From: Emmonsiellopsis sp. PD_33
Lineage: Eukaryota; Ascomycota; Eurotiomycetes; Onygenales; Ajellomycetaceae
DNA: 64,000 nt
Reading direction: 5' to 3'
NCBI GenBank assembly: GCA_032988165.1
Contig: JANTQF010000004.1
Span: 62,001 to 126,000 of the forward strand
Positions 48,413-61,784 of the stretch are shown here, piece by piece. The position numbers and the translations under genes are program-made. Positions within the stretch are counted from its first letter, which is position 1, and each line of letters opens with the position of its first letter. The notes under the pieces were generated by a model, which worked only from the letters and a program-made list of their open reading frames with translations, had not been told where the DNA came from and ran no database searches.

Positions 48413-51400
48413 TCACATCCCCTCAATCCCCAAATCCGCAATCGCCGCATTATTAATCCCGAAGAACTGGAACCTAAAAACACCACACACAAATTAGCAC
48501 ATCCATCCATCCATCCCCACAAAACTAGAAAAGAAAAAGAAAAAAAAATACATACCAATCCTCCACATTCAACGTCGGCGGAATAATCTGCCCCCTCGAG
48601 CTCGTGCTCCAATTATCATCCTGGCTCGACGTGTCCAGCGTGGCCGACGCCATATGCCCGTCCAGCGCCTGCATGGACGGCCACCCATGCATCCCCGCCG
48701 GGCCCGGGCCCATCCCGGCTTGCATCCCCGGTTGCATGCCCGGATGCATGTGCATCATTGTCGGGCTGTCGTGTAGGCCGTGCGAGGGGATTTGCGGTTG
48801 CTGCTGCGGTTGCTGTTGGCCCATGCCGGGCATGCCGGGCATGGGCATTTGTTGTTGGAGTTGTGGGTCGACGGCGGTGGGGGCGGGAGGGGAGAAGCCG
48901 GTGTATGACATGTTGGTGCCGTCGGGGAAGAGTTGGTCTGGTTGGAAGTTCTCCCAGAGTGATTGGGAGATGTTTGGCGAGTTGCGGGTGACGAGGAAGA
49001 GGTCCGGTGGGGTGGCGGGGATGGAGAAGGAGGGGTTGAAGGGGGACGTGGGCCGTGTGTTACCGCCTGAGCTGCCAGCGGCGGTGGTTGTGGCGCCGAG
49101 GAAGGCGTCGTGACCGACGCGTTGCGGGACGTGCGGAGAGGTTTGCGATAGGGATGCTGGCTGTGGTGCGCCCATGGAGACGACGGGTGGCATTTCGCGC
49201 GAGGGGGTGACGGCGGGGGTCTGCGGGCGGGAGCGCTCGTAGGAGACTTGTGGAGTGGGCGGGCCGTTGGGGAGGGTGATATCCATATCGTCGAATTTGC
49301 GCTTGGGGGGGTCTGTGGTGCGTTTTACAGGTTGCTGCGAGGGTTGCTCGCGGCGAGTGGTGCGTTGGTGGCGTTTCCCGGCGGCCTTTTGGAGGCGCTC
49401 TTCGAGGGCTTTGTTGCCCAGGATGGATTCGAAGAGAGTGTGTACCATCTTGGCGACCAGCCAGACTTTTGACACGTCCTTGAGAGCTTTCATGCAGGTA
49501 TTGATTCGCTCCTGGCTCGTCGAGACCACGGTGGGCACGGATGAGCGCATTTGGTATACGTGCATGATTAAGGCGGAGAATAAACTATATACACTGTTTT
49601 CGGAGGTTAGTTGTGGAGTCATTTATGGGGGACGGTATAGGCACTTACATGAAGGCGGGTGTGAATTTGAGTTGGCCGTGTGCTTGTAGATTCTCGATTA
49701 TGGAGGTAATCATCGCAGCGGCCTGGAAGGCAATGGTACGAGACGGGTACGCCATCCCGTCTGACCCATAGCTTCCAGAAATCGACGTGGCTGGAGGCAT
49801 GTGTGCCCGATGTAGGAGACATAATGTTGTGCTGCGACGGTTAGCCGTCATCTTTGGCGATAGCAAAAAGGAAAACCTACTAATAATTCGAATGCAGCAA
49901 CGCAGACCAGAAATGATGCCTAGGCCGCTCCCAGTACACTTCCTTTGGACAATTCTGCAACCAATCTGCCAACGCCATATCGCTGTGAGTCAAATCAATG
50001 GCATTTGTGCGTCGCGCCTTGGACGCAACCGAGTACTGCTGGGACAGCACCAGACCCATAATCTCGCAGAGTTTGACGTATTGCAGGAAGAACTGAACAT
50101 GAATCTGATCCGGAGGGTATTCCGCTACACTGTCGACCTCGTCCTCGATGAAGTCGTCTTCCGTCAGCATTTCCACGTCCGAATCGTCAGTGTTGATGTT
50201 CACAGGCCGGCCCAAGGCGACTGCTACGGAACGGTCACGGGTGAACAAAGTCCACCATATTCGCTTCCAGAGACGTTTATCTGGGCGAGATAATTGGGAG
50301 GACTCGACGCTGTTTTGATCATGATCAGCAGGCGAGGTCATTTGCGAAAGGGTATGATTGGACAAACCTTCGATGCATTCCAGACCCCTGTGCCACAATA
50401 ATCGCAACCCTGCTCCAGTAGAAAACATTCTTTGTGACATCTAAAAACCGTTAACAAAGAGAGCTCAATTACAGTCAAGACGACGTACCCTCTGGACCCT
50501 CCCAGTACCATCCCATTAGAACCAACGCCTGGACAATAGTGACACGGTCATCCTCGTAATTGGCATCGTAGAGAGCCTTTGCACGTTTGTAAAAAGTCAT
50601 AGCTGCGGGAGTAGTCGAGCCGTTCGCATCCATCAGCTGTGGGTTCGTGCAGACCCTCGATCCAGCCAGGAGGATGGCTTGCAGGAGGAGGAGGGAGGGC
50701 GGATTCTTGGGGTCGCGGTATCGACGCATGAAGCGACTTCGATTGATAATGGGCACGACGGGCGCCACCCATTTGAAATAAGCGTCCACAAGCTCGTCAC
50801 AGAGTGCTCGGGGTGGGAGCAAGAAGGCCCCCCGCTGATGCAGAATGTCGATCTCCAGATTATCCAGCTCGGTGAGGCGTGCTCTCGATCCCCTGATGCC
50901 CTCGGGCAGCGGATAATGTACAACATCAGTGGTTCCATGGCGGTCATGGACGAGGAGCGAAAGATTCGACGACTCTCCCAGGTAGGCCACCCGGCCGGCT
51001 TCCTTGATCGGGGCTCGGGCGAATTTGGGTTTCATGAACTGGGCGTAGGAGGTATTGTGGGAGGCCTGCTGGGCAGCCTGGGCGTCCGTCAGGGAAGTTT
51101 CAGGCATGCCTTCGACAGGTTTGGCGCCAGCGCCTTTCGAGTTGTTACCATCGGCGCCTCTGTTCTCTGCGGGTTCATCGCTACTTGAAGGGAAGAAGCA
51201 GCAGATTAGCAACCGATCGCCACATAGTCATGGGGTCTGGAGCGAGGCACGAGACATACCTGCTCCCGTCCTTGGGTGTCTTGGTCTGGTTCTTCTTGCG
51301 CTTCGGCGTGGGGATCTTGCATTCGATGGAGAAGGCGACACAGTTGGTGCAGGGCACCCCTAAGCTTGCGGCGTCACACCGTACCTAAACATGTCGTTAG

Positions 51401-52154
51401 CCACACAGCACCACACAGAGGACAGTAGATGACTCCATTTTCGACAGCAAATCGATCAGGCTCATCAGTAGCACCCCGCAGTCGATGGGCATCAAACAAA
51501 TAGCGAAAACTAACCTTTCTAGCATGGCATGTCTGTAATCACACCGCAGCGACATCACCGTCAGTAAAAGTCCCTTCATTCATCACTTTCATCCATCGCA
51601 CGGAATCTGGGGCAAACAAAAGCCCAACAGCCTCGATCCTCTCACAGTTCGATTTTGTGTTTTGTTCGATGCGAACAGACCGAGGTGCCGAGGCTGAAAT
51701 GAAGCCCAACAGCGTCTCGATCCATTCGCATCGCGTCTGCCCCTCGTCGAACGTGTCTAGACGGATATATATATAAACAGAGTGAGCAAGAAACATACCT
51801 CGCATGCGCGCGACGCTCGTTGTCTGCAATTCCGCCCGTACTCGTCAGTTTTTTGTCTCCAGGTATACGTGTGTGCGGGCTTTCACGGTCGCATCTCGAC
51901 ACCGCTACCATTCACGACACGGCTCATCGCACTGCTCGCATCTGCAGATATAGATACAGACGGAGTGCCAGGGGGGGTATATCTACGTACCGTCGAAAGC
52001 TGGGGTGGCCCGGGGTCTGCATGGAGGGGACGGGCTGCTTGGGAGCGGTGGCGGAGGGCGAGGTGTCGTCCCCGTCGGTGGCCGGGGTGGACGAGGCATC
52101 CTCGGTGCCAGTCATGATGTGGTCGGGACGGGGGTCTGAAGCGATGCTGCTCAT
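48413..52154 (-). CDS. Zn(II)2Cys6 transcription factor, FarA/CTF1-like
   Basis: Ten exons: 52154-51991, 51823-51799, 51532-51515, 51384-51260, 51183-50489, 50440-50368, 50309-49881, 49831-49649, 49593-48556 and 48473-48413 (2811 nt, 936 residues). The zinc cluster is RACETCHARKVRCDAASLG with PCTNC and IECK (Cys 62, 65, 72, 81, 84, 91), followed by the basic KRKK. The middle is the fungal-specific regulatory domain (YFKWVAPVVPIINRSRF, then RIWWTLFTRDRSVAVALGRP). The tail is Gln/Pro/Met/Gly-rich and probably activating. Cluster sequence and length resemble FarA/CTF1-type regulators of fatty-acid use and cutinase genes. That ortholog call is from memory and is moderate. The cluster is split over exons 2-4, one only 18 nt long. 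Confidence 0.9.
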
Positions 52155-53871
52155 GGTGGCGGCGGCAGAGAAGAGGAGCGGAGGGGAGAGGGGGGAGAGA
52201 AGAGAGAGGGCGGGTGAAAGAAAGCGATATAAAGAAGTTGGTTGGGGGACAGGCAGGTATTTAGTGTAGAAATGAAATAAAATAAAAGAGACAGACAGCA
52301 CAGCACTGGAGAATAAAACAAATACAGATAAATAAAACACCGCTGCCCACGGCCAGCTGCTGGTGATATCTGCAGTGTATGGAATGATTTAATCCAGAGC
52401 TGCTGTTTGATATTCGCTGTGGACAGGATGGGATTTGGTTGTTGCTGGCGAACCCTCTGCTGGGCGTATTAACCCTTGAGATTCCCGGTTTTCTCGTCTT
52501 TGCTCTCCTTTTCTTCTTACTTTGGCTACAGGGTATTCCCCCTCTATTTTTCTATTTTATTCATTATTATTTTTTCCATCTGCATATTTGTGCCCCAGCC
52601 CACACCACAGATGCCGCCGCGCATCGAACGAAACACGGCCGCATCGGAGAGAATAGGAGGCTGGATGATCTGGACATGGATGCCGCCCACCGCCAGGATG
52701 GTTACGAATCTCGTTACAGAGCAGCAAATGGCGGGGACATCAGTCGCAGAAATTCCAACCGGGCCGCCGTTAACCAACAGCCCAGCAGTTTGCTAACAAA
52801 CTCGGGGCGTCAGGGCGAAACTGGGGCCGTTCCCCGCGCCATCATGGAGTCAAATCATAAGAGTTGCAGGGATGGAGTTTTTGTTCCCTGTTTGGTTCTC
52901 GACTCTCCACGCGTTCGAACGTCGGGGTCGTGTGTGAAATGAAATCTCTTTGAGAACTAACTTACCCCGGCGCTGCCCCTGGCTGTCTGCCTGTCGCTGG
53001 CCATGTGAAGAAGGGTTTGACATCCCGGGGAAAAGACCACTTGGAACATCACCCCATTTCAGCCCACACTCTAGACTCCTCCTAGTCCGCCATTAGGGGG
53101 CTGTCCAGCGCCATCAACTTTTACGGGGTGTGGGGATGGGCTGGATCAGATCATGGTTCCTGAGGCCTGGTTCATGGACATGGAGGCAAAGAAGAGACCA
53201 AGTCAAGTCAAGTCAAGCCAGGCTGAGCACGCTGATAACCCTGGAACTTATTTAACTTACCAGTGCTCACAAGTATCCCTCTCATCCCTGACATCTCTCA
53301 CGGATAGTTAGCTCACCACCCCAAGACACCTAAACTCTTGTCAGTTTAGTTTCGTCCCGATTTCGTCTCCGGGATATTCTCTTCCCCCGACATCCATGAT
53401 CCTTGACATACATACATCCTTTCCTTCCCCAGATTTCTCGTCTCGAAAAACAAGGGGGGGGGGGAAAGGCCTTACTTACTAACCCCGTTCGTCGCTTAAC
53501 CTGGTTCACAGGAGTCATCGTCTAGATTCTGGGGTATGCGTCGGGATTTGCGGAGATTGATCAGGGGATGGGGAGCGGGGAGCGTGGCGAATGTGGCTGC
53601 GTCCAACGACTAACTACCGTATAGTTATGCATGTGGATGTGTGGATGGAAGGCCATGCTGATGAGTAAACTCGACTGGATAAAACTACAGATAGTTACCA
53701 AATAAAATACTAGTATGGGATGACGGTTTGAAGTAACTACTAGTTACCGTACCTGTAAAGTAGTTTTATCTCATCTCAAATCCTGAAACAAAACAATCAC
53801 ATTCCCCCTCTTCTCTTCTTCTTGTCTCGTAACAATGATTTCAAATAACTAAATTTCATCCGGCCAATCCC

Positions 53872-53902
<31 letters not shown>

Positions 53903-56900
53903 CATACATGTATGCCTGCCCTGCCTTGCCATGTTTCAAGCTTGTGCACGACGTGTTTTGAGAAATGGAAAACATTAAGGATAGCTAGGTAAGTTAAACT
54001 AATTCAATTCACCAAGCCAGGATATCATCTTCGGCATCCCTCCGGTTCACATGTATGTATGATGAAACTACTCCATACAGAGGACAAGCTGTGGTGTCAA
54101 CCTGCATATCAGCCCTGCACTCATAAAATGGATAGATATACAGAGCAGACAGCATTCACTTAGTAAACTCATAACTAGCCTGTAGGAAGTCCAGGGAGTC
54201 CATTCAACATAACAGCTCAGGGCTTCAAGCGGAGGTGGAGGAGATCTCTGTCCATCCAGTACCTAACTACAGTTGACACCACATTGCTTCCTAGTTCTTA
54301 CAGTACTGCAAACCTGGTAAATAAGTTAGTGAGAATCCTTGCCCATTTGCTATGTTTGGCTGTCAATGGCTGTGTCAGTATGGGGTCAGTGTCATGGATC
54401 GGATGGATGATGATTAACAGTAAGGATAAAGATGCATCCATCCATGGTCTATGGGAAAAGCAAGTCAATCACAAGGCCGCTCCCCTCACTAAACATCATG
54501 AACCCCACCTATCTATCTAGTCCCCCAGACGAGTCCGTAGTTAGTTCAGGGGAAATCAGGGGTATCCCAACTGATGCGAAGTAAAATCAGCCAACTAAAC
54601 CCCGCCGAACTCCCTCCCAACCTCAAGTTCCTTTAGCCCACTCAGATCAAACCGTCGATCATATACTAACCCTATCATATCCCCTATCAGAGACTATTTT
54701 CCTCCGTCGACTATATATAACCCGGCCCCCCTCTTTTCCCTCCATTATTCTCCGAGGCAGATTGCCCCGGCATTCGATTTGGTGTTCGGCAGTTGGGAAA
54801 AGGGAATCCTTCTAGGGCTTCGACGCCCTTCTAGCCGCCCCCACATACACACACCCCCCTCGGCCCACAGTTTGTATGAAGAAGGGGATTTTTGAAGGGT
54901 GGGCGAGTTGGTCTTGTTTTAACTGTATGCATGGGAGAATGCTAATGTTGCGAGTAGTACGGATAACTCCACATCCTATCAGTCAAATGATATCTATCCT
55001 GTCTCTTGGTTGGCCTGTGTGCTGGCTATGAGGGAGGGTCTCCTGCATACCAGCAGTCTCTGACTGAAATAGGAGAATAATATTATTCCCATTATCAATC
55101 GTATCCATCAATTGCCGGACAGATACCCCCCTCCTCTACCGGTACACAATTTGTCACACCGGGAGCACTGGGATCCATCCCCTCTCAAGTTTTTCCTCCC
55201 TCCATCACCAGCATTATCGCCGATTGATCGGGATCAACTGACAAAATTTCGGACCGTTCATCTGCCATCTCGGCCCAACAAATGAATAAAACTAACTTAC
55301 CCAGCTTACCCTGTGTCAATCAAACCACGCCGTCGCGGGCTAGAAAACTTCCAGAACAACGAACTAACTACCCTGTCTGTACGATGTACGAACCCGGTGG
55401 CGACGAGGGTGTTTGAGAATGGGGGAGTACCATGCCCTGCCCTACCCCTTACTCATTTCATCCCCTCAGGGCTCTAGGCTCCAGGATCAGGATCGGTGCA
55501 TAACTAGAGCCGGCAGTTCGAGGAGGTGACGATTAACTAACTATATTCAGGAACATACGCCGCGCCATGCCATGCCATGATATCATCCAAGGCTCTCTCT
55601 CTAACTAGCTGCCAAAACCAGTTCTAGGCAAACGAACTGACTTTCCAGCTAACACCAGCTCATAGGTGACTCACTTGGTTGGATGGGATTGAGCCAAGAT
55701 GAAAAATGTCATGAGATCGGGACCCCAGTATGGCCGGCTCCAGGGACCCCCTTTCGTTGATTACCTGCTCGCTGGTCGATTATTGGCCTCCAGAAATGAC
55801 AAGACACGACGGGACGGAACCAATGCAGGAACAAACTGTCTGTACCAGGCTGTAGCCTGTAAGTAAGGATGATGTAGCGATTGTTCTCGAACAGCGATGA
55901 GCCGCAAGGCCCAATCGTTGATCAACAAAGATAGCTACATACACTGCATTTGATAGCAATGCATTCATGCTTACTACATGTGGATGGCATACATTGCATC
56001 CCGTGCCGATTTCTGAATAAACGCCTCGTTATTCGAATTCGAATATGCACCGCCGTTAGATGGCTGTGTGACATGTCCCTATCCAGGGTTTCGGGGGATT
56101 TATGTGGCTGCAGAAGCAGTTGGCCAATGGTCCAATCCCTGCGAAGCAAGCAAGCTGCATCTATTCTGACACAGTTAGCTGAGAATCAAATGGTTATTTG
56201 CAGACTGCTCATGAACAACAACAATACATAGTAGGTAGGCTGGCAGGCAGACAGATAAGGAGAAGATAGCAAGTCCACACTCACAGCCTGGGTGATGGAT
56301 GGAAAATAGGGGATGTTTGTGTATTCTTTGGTCAGGGGTATCTTGGGTGAGGAGTTATTTCAGCTTGGAAATCCAATGTTCCCCGTCTCGGTTCAGTCTG
56401 CGGTTTTGACCAATGCATGGAACTATGTGGCCATTGGAAAGCCCCTGAGCTGGCTTTCTGCCAAATTTCACAATCTCCTCCATAGTTTGAAAGATAGCAG
56501 GTGGAACGTAATAAGGGTTTTTTAATCTCTTACAAGTGAACATGAGAATGTGTATTTCGAGAAGCTGTGAATGTGATATCCTTGCCATATCAAAAAGTTG
56601 AATTAATTCAGTCTTGCTTGGGTTGGCCCAAGCGCTCAAAGTGAGCCTAACTTTAACTAAAAACAGGCACCAGCAGCCCTATAACTTCCAAGCCGTATGG
56701 GTTGCGTGTGTGGTGATGGATACTAATCTGACCTCTCTCTAATTTCCAAATGACTACTTTGATTACATTCCTGCTAGTAAAACACTTTTAGCATGTGAGA
56801 AGAGATGTTACTAAATATATATCTTTTTGTTTGAAGCCCTTAATTTCTTCCTTGCCCCCTTTTTACTCTCCGGAGTTCGCCAGGTTAAGTAACTAGGCAG

Positions 56901-57589
56901 CTTATATTGCAAAGGGATGGTCCATACACTGCCCCTATTAAACTGCAAGTGGTGACCTTTTTCCCTAGAATATATTTCCCCTGTTCATAGGACTATAAAT
57001 ATATGTCATGGGAGAGGCTCCCTTTATTATATAGAAATACATGTACACATATCACATCCACACCCCTGGCGAGTTATTTACAACTACAACCCTACCAAAA
57101 TCCCCCCTTTCCATTCCCCCCTCCCACCCCAGCCACCCAGCCAGCCAGCCAACCTTTACTTACTTACTTACCCCACCACCTCCATCCAAATCACACACCC
57201 TCATCTCTCACCATTCATTGTATGTATGTACATATATGTACCTCTCATACCCTCATCACCCCATTCCTCCCGTTTTCGCATCCATATTCATACCAAGAAA
57301 TCAACCCCCTAAAAAACAGCAACCTCGGCTAAACCATGCCACATGGTATACTTGGCTTGCGCCGATGGAGGGACGGGATGGGGAGGGGAAGGGGGAGGGG
57401 TGGCGTCCGTCGGCATCAGATCCGGGAGTGAACAGGCAAGGGCAGGGGCAGGGGGGTTCTCAGGATCGGAGGGTTTTGTTTTTTTTCAGGTTGGGATATT
57501 GGTGGGGGGCGCACGGCATTGGGTAATGGGATGGGATGGGATGGTGGTGTTTGTGTGTTTATATATGTATGTATTTGTGTTTGTATGTA
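52155..57589. other. Gene-poor region
   Basis: 5.4 kb upstream of the FarA-like gene with no credible coding sequence on either strand. It has AT-rich blocks, repeated TAGTTA/TAACTA words, TGCCATGCCATG-type repeats and a G run at 53454-53464. The part next to 52154 should be the regulator's promoter. A 167-codon + frame at 52439 lacks an ATG start and shows no domain. Confidence 0.6.
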
Positions 57590-57805
57590 CAGTGCTTGGC
57601 CAGAAGTTTGAAACCCCCCTCTGCCATGCTAGGCCAAAAGCAGTATGGTCAGGTCACAGTTTATGGTATCAATTGCGTTGAGGGGCAACAGCCCTCTATG
57701 TAAACAAATGTCATGTGGCTCTACATTGCCAACTAACTAAATCTATCCATACTACTTTTAGACTAGTATGGTAAAGGGGGGTTTCAAACTTCTGGCCAAG
57801 CACTG
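57590..57805. mobile_element. MITE, Tc1/mariner-type
   Basis: A 216-bp element with perfect 31-bp inverted ends. It starts CAGTGCTTGGCCAGAAGTTT and ends with the exact complement (finishing AAACTTCTGGCCAAGCACTG). It is flanked by the dinucleotide TA on both sides (57588-57589 and 57806-57807). CAGTG-type termini and a TA duplication are typical of Tc1/mariner elements. It has no coding capacity, so it would depend on a transposase elsewhere. Perfect ends suggest a fairly recent insertion. Confidence 0.88.
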
Positions 57806-58455
57806 TATGTACATGTATCTGATTGTGGATGCATGTGCGCCCGAGCATGTGTGCTGGATGGGATAATGCGGGGTGTGGGGAAGAGTAGGGGAGGGAGGGA
57901 CAGGGGGTTGTTGGGCTGGGCTGGGCTGGGCTGGGCCGGGCTGGTTTGATTTCGGTGGCTTATTCATTCGTTAGATGGGGATGAGATGAGAAGTGAGGAT
58001 GAACTGGGGCGAGTCAAATGGAGGAAGGGGAGAACAGGGTGATGAGCTGGGGAATGGATGGATATATGAATACCTATAAACAAATGAAATGAAATGGGGA
58101 ACTGCAAACAGAAAGAATGGTTATAGAGATTAGAGATGGTTTATATCGTAGATGAAACCCTATCCTATCCTACCCAATCCTGGTCTTTTTATTTCTAGTT
58201 TTTAACTACCGAAGAGCGAAAGAGGAAAATGGATATACAGACACAAAAGAAAGGCAGCCACCGGCGGTCAAGGCTCAAAAAATTAATGATATCAGAAATG
58301 GGCTAGCTATTAATGCAAAAGAGAAACAAGAATGAAAATAATAGTAATAATAATAATAATAATATAACGCGAATCCAATGGCGAGATTCTCCGCCGCTGC
58401 CGTTTCCCAAGCGCTTGGTGAAAACAGGATATGAAAGATTTTCGCTTGTTTTTAA
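57806..58455. other. Intergenic, 3' flank of the Mcd4 gene
   Basis: No gene. It holds a GGGCT pentamer repeat and an AAT-type repeat near 58345-58362. Confidence 0.6.
57913..57944 (+). repeat. (GGGCT)n tandem repeat, G-quadruplex capable
   Basis: Six GGG runs spaced by CT or CC in 32 bases, which meets the usual G-quadruplex pattern of four or more G3 runs with short loops. Confidence 0.8.
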
Positions 58456-61400
58456 TTAGTTAGATATTTCAGCAGATCTATTTGCCGAACCGTTGGCGTG
58501 GCCGTTGGTGGATTCCGAAGCCGAAGGAAGCTTCGAATCAGCCGATATGCCATTGGCGCCATTCTTCCTACTCCTATTGGCACCCTTCACCTCCTCAACC
58601 GGGCCCTTGGCCGATTCGGTTTCCTCAAATTTAACCCCGGCGATAAACGTCTCGCTGAGAAACTCTAGCCCGGCAACAAACGTGCACAAGCCGCTGGCAA
58701 TGCAGAAATGGCTGATCGTTGTGCCGATATCAAGCCAGCTCCCCTCGTCACGCACCATGTAGAAGAAATTCAGCGTCATAATGTCGCTAATGGACATGAC
58801 GATCATGAATAGGGCGGATGGCGCGACGCCTAGGCGGCGATTAAGGATTCCTAGATTTGCGCTGATGATTGCGAAGGGTACGAGAATTTTGTAGATGAGG
58901 AGGGCTGACTGGGAAAAGGGATTGAAGACTGGGATTAGTCGGCAGACGCTTTCAAGGGAGAAGGAGGAGATAGAGGCGATGTTGCCAGTGGAGAAGAAGG
59001 CAGATTGTAGGAGGAAGAAGAAGAACAAGGCGATGCGGGCGTCTCCTGTGTTGAGGATGCGGTAAGGGGATTTGCTTAGCTGGGCCGCATTTTCGGGTTG
59101 TTGGGAGGAGTTTGGTGAAATGGTCGAGGGTAGAGATGCGGTATATGAGTGGATCTTGTGTTCAAGTCGGACCCAGCTGAGGACGGTAATGCAGAATACG
59201 AAGTAGAAATAGCCTTCATATGAGATGGTGAGGATGATGAATGTTGGAGAAAAGGCGAGGAATATTACGACGAGTCGATGGAGGTAGTGGCTGTTCGGGT
59301 ACAGCCGATAGAAAAATGGCAGTACGAGGGAAGCACCTGGAAGAGTTAGCCGGGTATACTATTTACGAATATGCGAGATATGGCTAGTAAAGGCTTACCT
59401 AGAACCAACCAACCAACTACCTGGTTCCCCAAAGGTAGGCCCTCCTTCGCCTGTAATGATGTAATGCTAGATCTCGTAACTATTATAGCGAGCAGAATCA
59501 TCCCCAGCTATTGCAGATGACATGGACATTAGCCCAATCCTCGCGTACTGGTACTGGGAAACATTTAACGTACCTGCATGCCCATAATTCGGCGAGACCC
59601 GTTCCTCGACGAAATGGTGGATTTAGATTGAGACACCATATTGTCTTCAAATATCAAATATAGCAATCCGGTAAGAAACATCAAAATGCCGCCCAAAGTT
59701 CTGTGTGACTAGTAAGAATACGCAGTGCGTTCCATTATCTGGAAGGGGTACTTACATAGAGGTGATGTCTTCCGCCTTGACGACGGGAAGAAGCGTGAAA
59801 ATACTCATCAGAGCACATCCGATACTCCATGTCACCACAATCGGAAGGTTGGATGATACGAAACCAATGCCGTAAACAATAGGCCATATGCTGGCCAGCA
59901 GGAAACAGACCGTGTAGATCTCACGGTGAAAGTATGATTGTACCTGCATGATCCCCCGTTAGTACATGCCACAACCAGATTGAGATCATTACAGATACTC
60001 ACAAGCGCCATCACTACTCCAACATATAGCAGCGTCTGTACACCAAAAGTTACGTAGCCACCAAGGGACCGAACATGGCCCAGAACCATTTTTCGCCCAG
60101 CGGCCAGTGCATTCCGTCTAGCCACAACCTCTTCCCAGAAAAATACGGGGAATACACCATATGCATAGTATCTCCAGGATGATTTCTGCACCCAGAAGAC
60201 GGAATACAAGCCCACGAGGAGAGAGGAGAAAAACATCGTACTGAAAGTTGTACGAACTGGATCGGACGTGCCATGTAAGACATGGAGATCCACCACAGTG
60301 GTTAACGCGTATGCAATCCAACCTAGGTACCCTGCCGTGACGACAGTCCTGAGGAAAAGCCAATCGTAAGTCTGCAGGTATCTCAGGCCTTCTAAACCAG
60401 TATGCAACAGATCTGAAGACCGTTTAATGGCCTCGTCATATTTTCTCCTGGAGATCAGTTTGCGGATTTCGGAAATCCGCGTTTCAACCGAGTGCTTGTC
60501 GTCTGCAAATGCTTCATACGGCTGGTAACGAAGTGTGGACGCCCTCTTCTGCTCCTCCTTAACTCTGTACATCTCCAAAACCCCCTGGGTATTCGCAAGC
60601 GCCGCCTGGGCCTTTTCCTTGGGAGACGCATCAAGGTATGAAAGAGGAAGCTCTCCGACCGAATTCACCGGGAAATCCAGTCCAACCAGGTATGCCATGA
60701 GAGCAGCCACATCAGCTTGGGCAACGTCGTGCCGCTGGATAGTATCCAAGTTCCAGTCTGCCGAAAATCCATCTTCGTGTCCTTGAGCTTTGCCCCGTTT
60801 TTGTATCTTTGGCTTCGCAACACCCGAGCCCCATGCCACTAGAGGAGTGCGAGTATTGTCTGGATGTCCATCACCGTGGCTGCCCCAATCGCTCATACCA
60901 TGGTCAGCTGTGAAGATAAAGGCAGATTCATTGTCTCCGTAAAACTCCTCGACCAATTCCGTAATCTCCTGCACTCCTTGGTCGACCACCTTGATATTAT
61001 GGAGGTATTCCTTCGAGTAAGGCCGGAAGCCATGGCCAGTCGTATCTAGACCAAGTAGGTGCAGGAAGAAAACAAGCTTGTCCTCTCTCAATCTCGCATC
61101 AAGTTCCGGGTCCTCCTTCGCCGCAGCGAACAACGCCTTCACTTTGTCAAAAACCCATATATCCAGTTTCGTCGCATCACCCATAAAATCCTCTGCCTCT
61201 TCTCCATATGATTCCGCATCGATTCTTCCAGGAGTCGCGCCTTCTTTAAACATAGGCAAGATATCCGGGCTCCCCCAACTCCAGGTATGGCGGCTGCGAT
61301 TGAAAACGCTATCGAAATTGACCGGATTGAGCTTCCATCCCGTTGTCACCGCGGACACATCCTCGTACAAGCCAGCTATAAGCGCAACATGGCCCGGCCG

Positions 61401-61784
61401 CGACTCCGTAGGTACCCGGGTATGCGATACGCCAAAGGTACCATGAGAAAGGACGCGGGAACGGACAAAAGGGGCGAGCGGTCTCGGGGTGAGATCTGGC
61501 GCATTGCCATCGGGGTTCGCATCGGGATTCTCGGGGTTATACAAAACACCGCCTGGGGAAGGGTCAGGAAAGGACTGAAACGCTTTGTCTGCGCGCAGAC
61601 CGTCTCCGACGAAGAGGACGAGGCGTTTAGCGGGGGCTTTTGCGGAAGGACTGCGCTCAACGCCGAACTCCCGCATGCCACTGACGATCGGGCTGACGAA
61701 GTAGATGTCGAATATCGAGTAGGTATATATCGTATGGAAGATTATGGCAAGGGCCAAAAACCCGACGCGCCCTAGTCGGGCCAT
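58456..61784 (-). CDS. MCD4: GPI ethanolamine phosphate transferase 1 (Mcd4/PIG-N)
   Basis: Five exons: 61784-60003, 59943-59756, 59700-59574, 59507-59399 and 59336-58456 (3087 nt, 1028 residues), all GT-AG. The enzyme adds phosphoethanolamine to the first mannose of the GPI anchor precursor in the ER lumen. A signal-anchor helix (FLALAIIFHTIYTYSIF) is followed by the alkaline-phosphatase-superfamily lumenal domain. Its motifs are RLVLFVGDGLRADKAF (D61), PTESRPGHVALIAGLYED, HLLGLDTTGHGFRPYS and TADHGMSDWGSHGDG. The second half has many membrane helices. Length and motif order match Mcd4. The C-terminal ~60 residues are a polar tail (NGHANGSANRSAEISN). The pathway is required for cell-wall GPI proteins, and orthologs are usually essential. 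Confidence 0.96.

Noticed and set aside
48604..49113. Cys/Gly-rich + frame of 169 codons
   Set aside because: Antisense of the Gln/Pro/Met-rich tail of the FarA-like regulator; the apparent cysteines come from that repeat.
13708..52154. Fatty-acid gene cluster (Fat1-like, Htd2-like, FarA-like)
   Set aside because: The three genes are tens of kb apart with unrelated genes between them; no cluster logic beyond a shared theme.
52439..52942. 167-codon + frame with a hydrophobic start
   Set aside because: Begins with TTG, not ATG, and the hydrophobic part is a T-rich tract.
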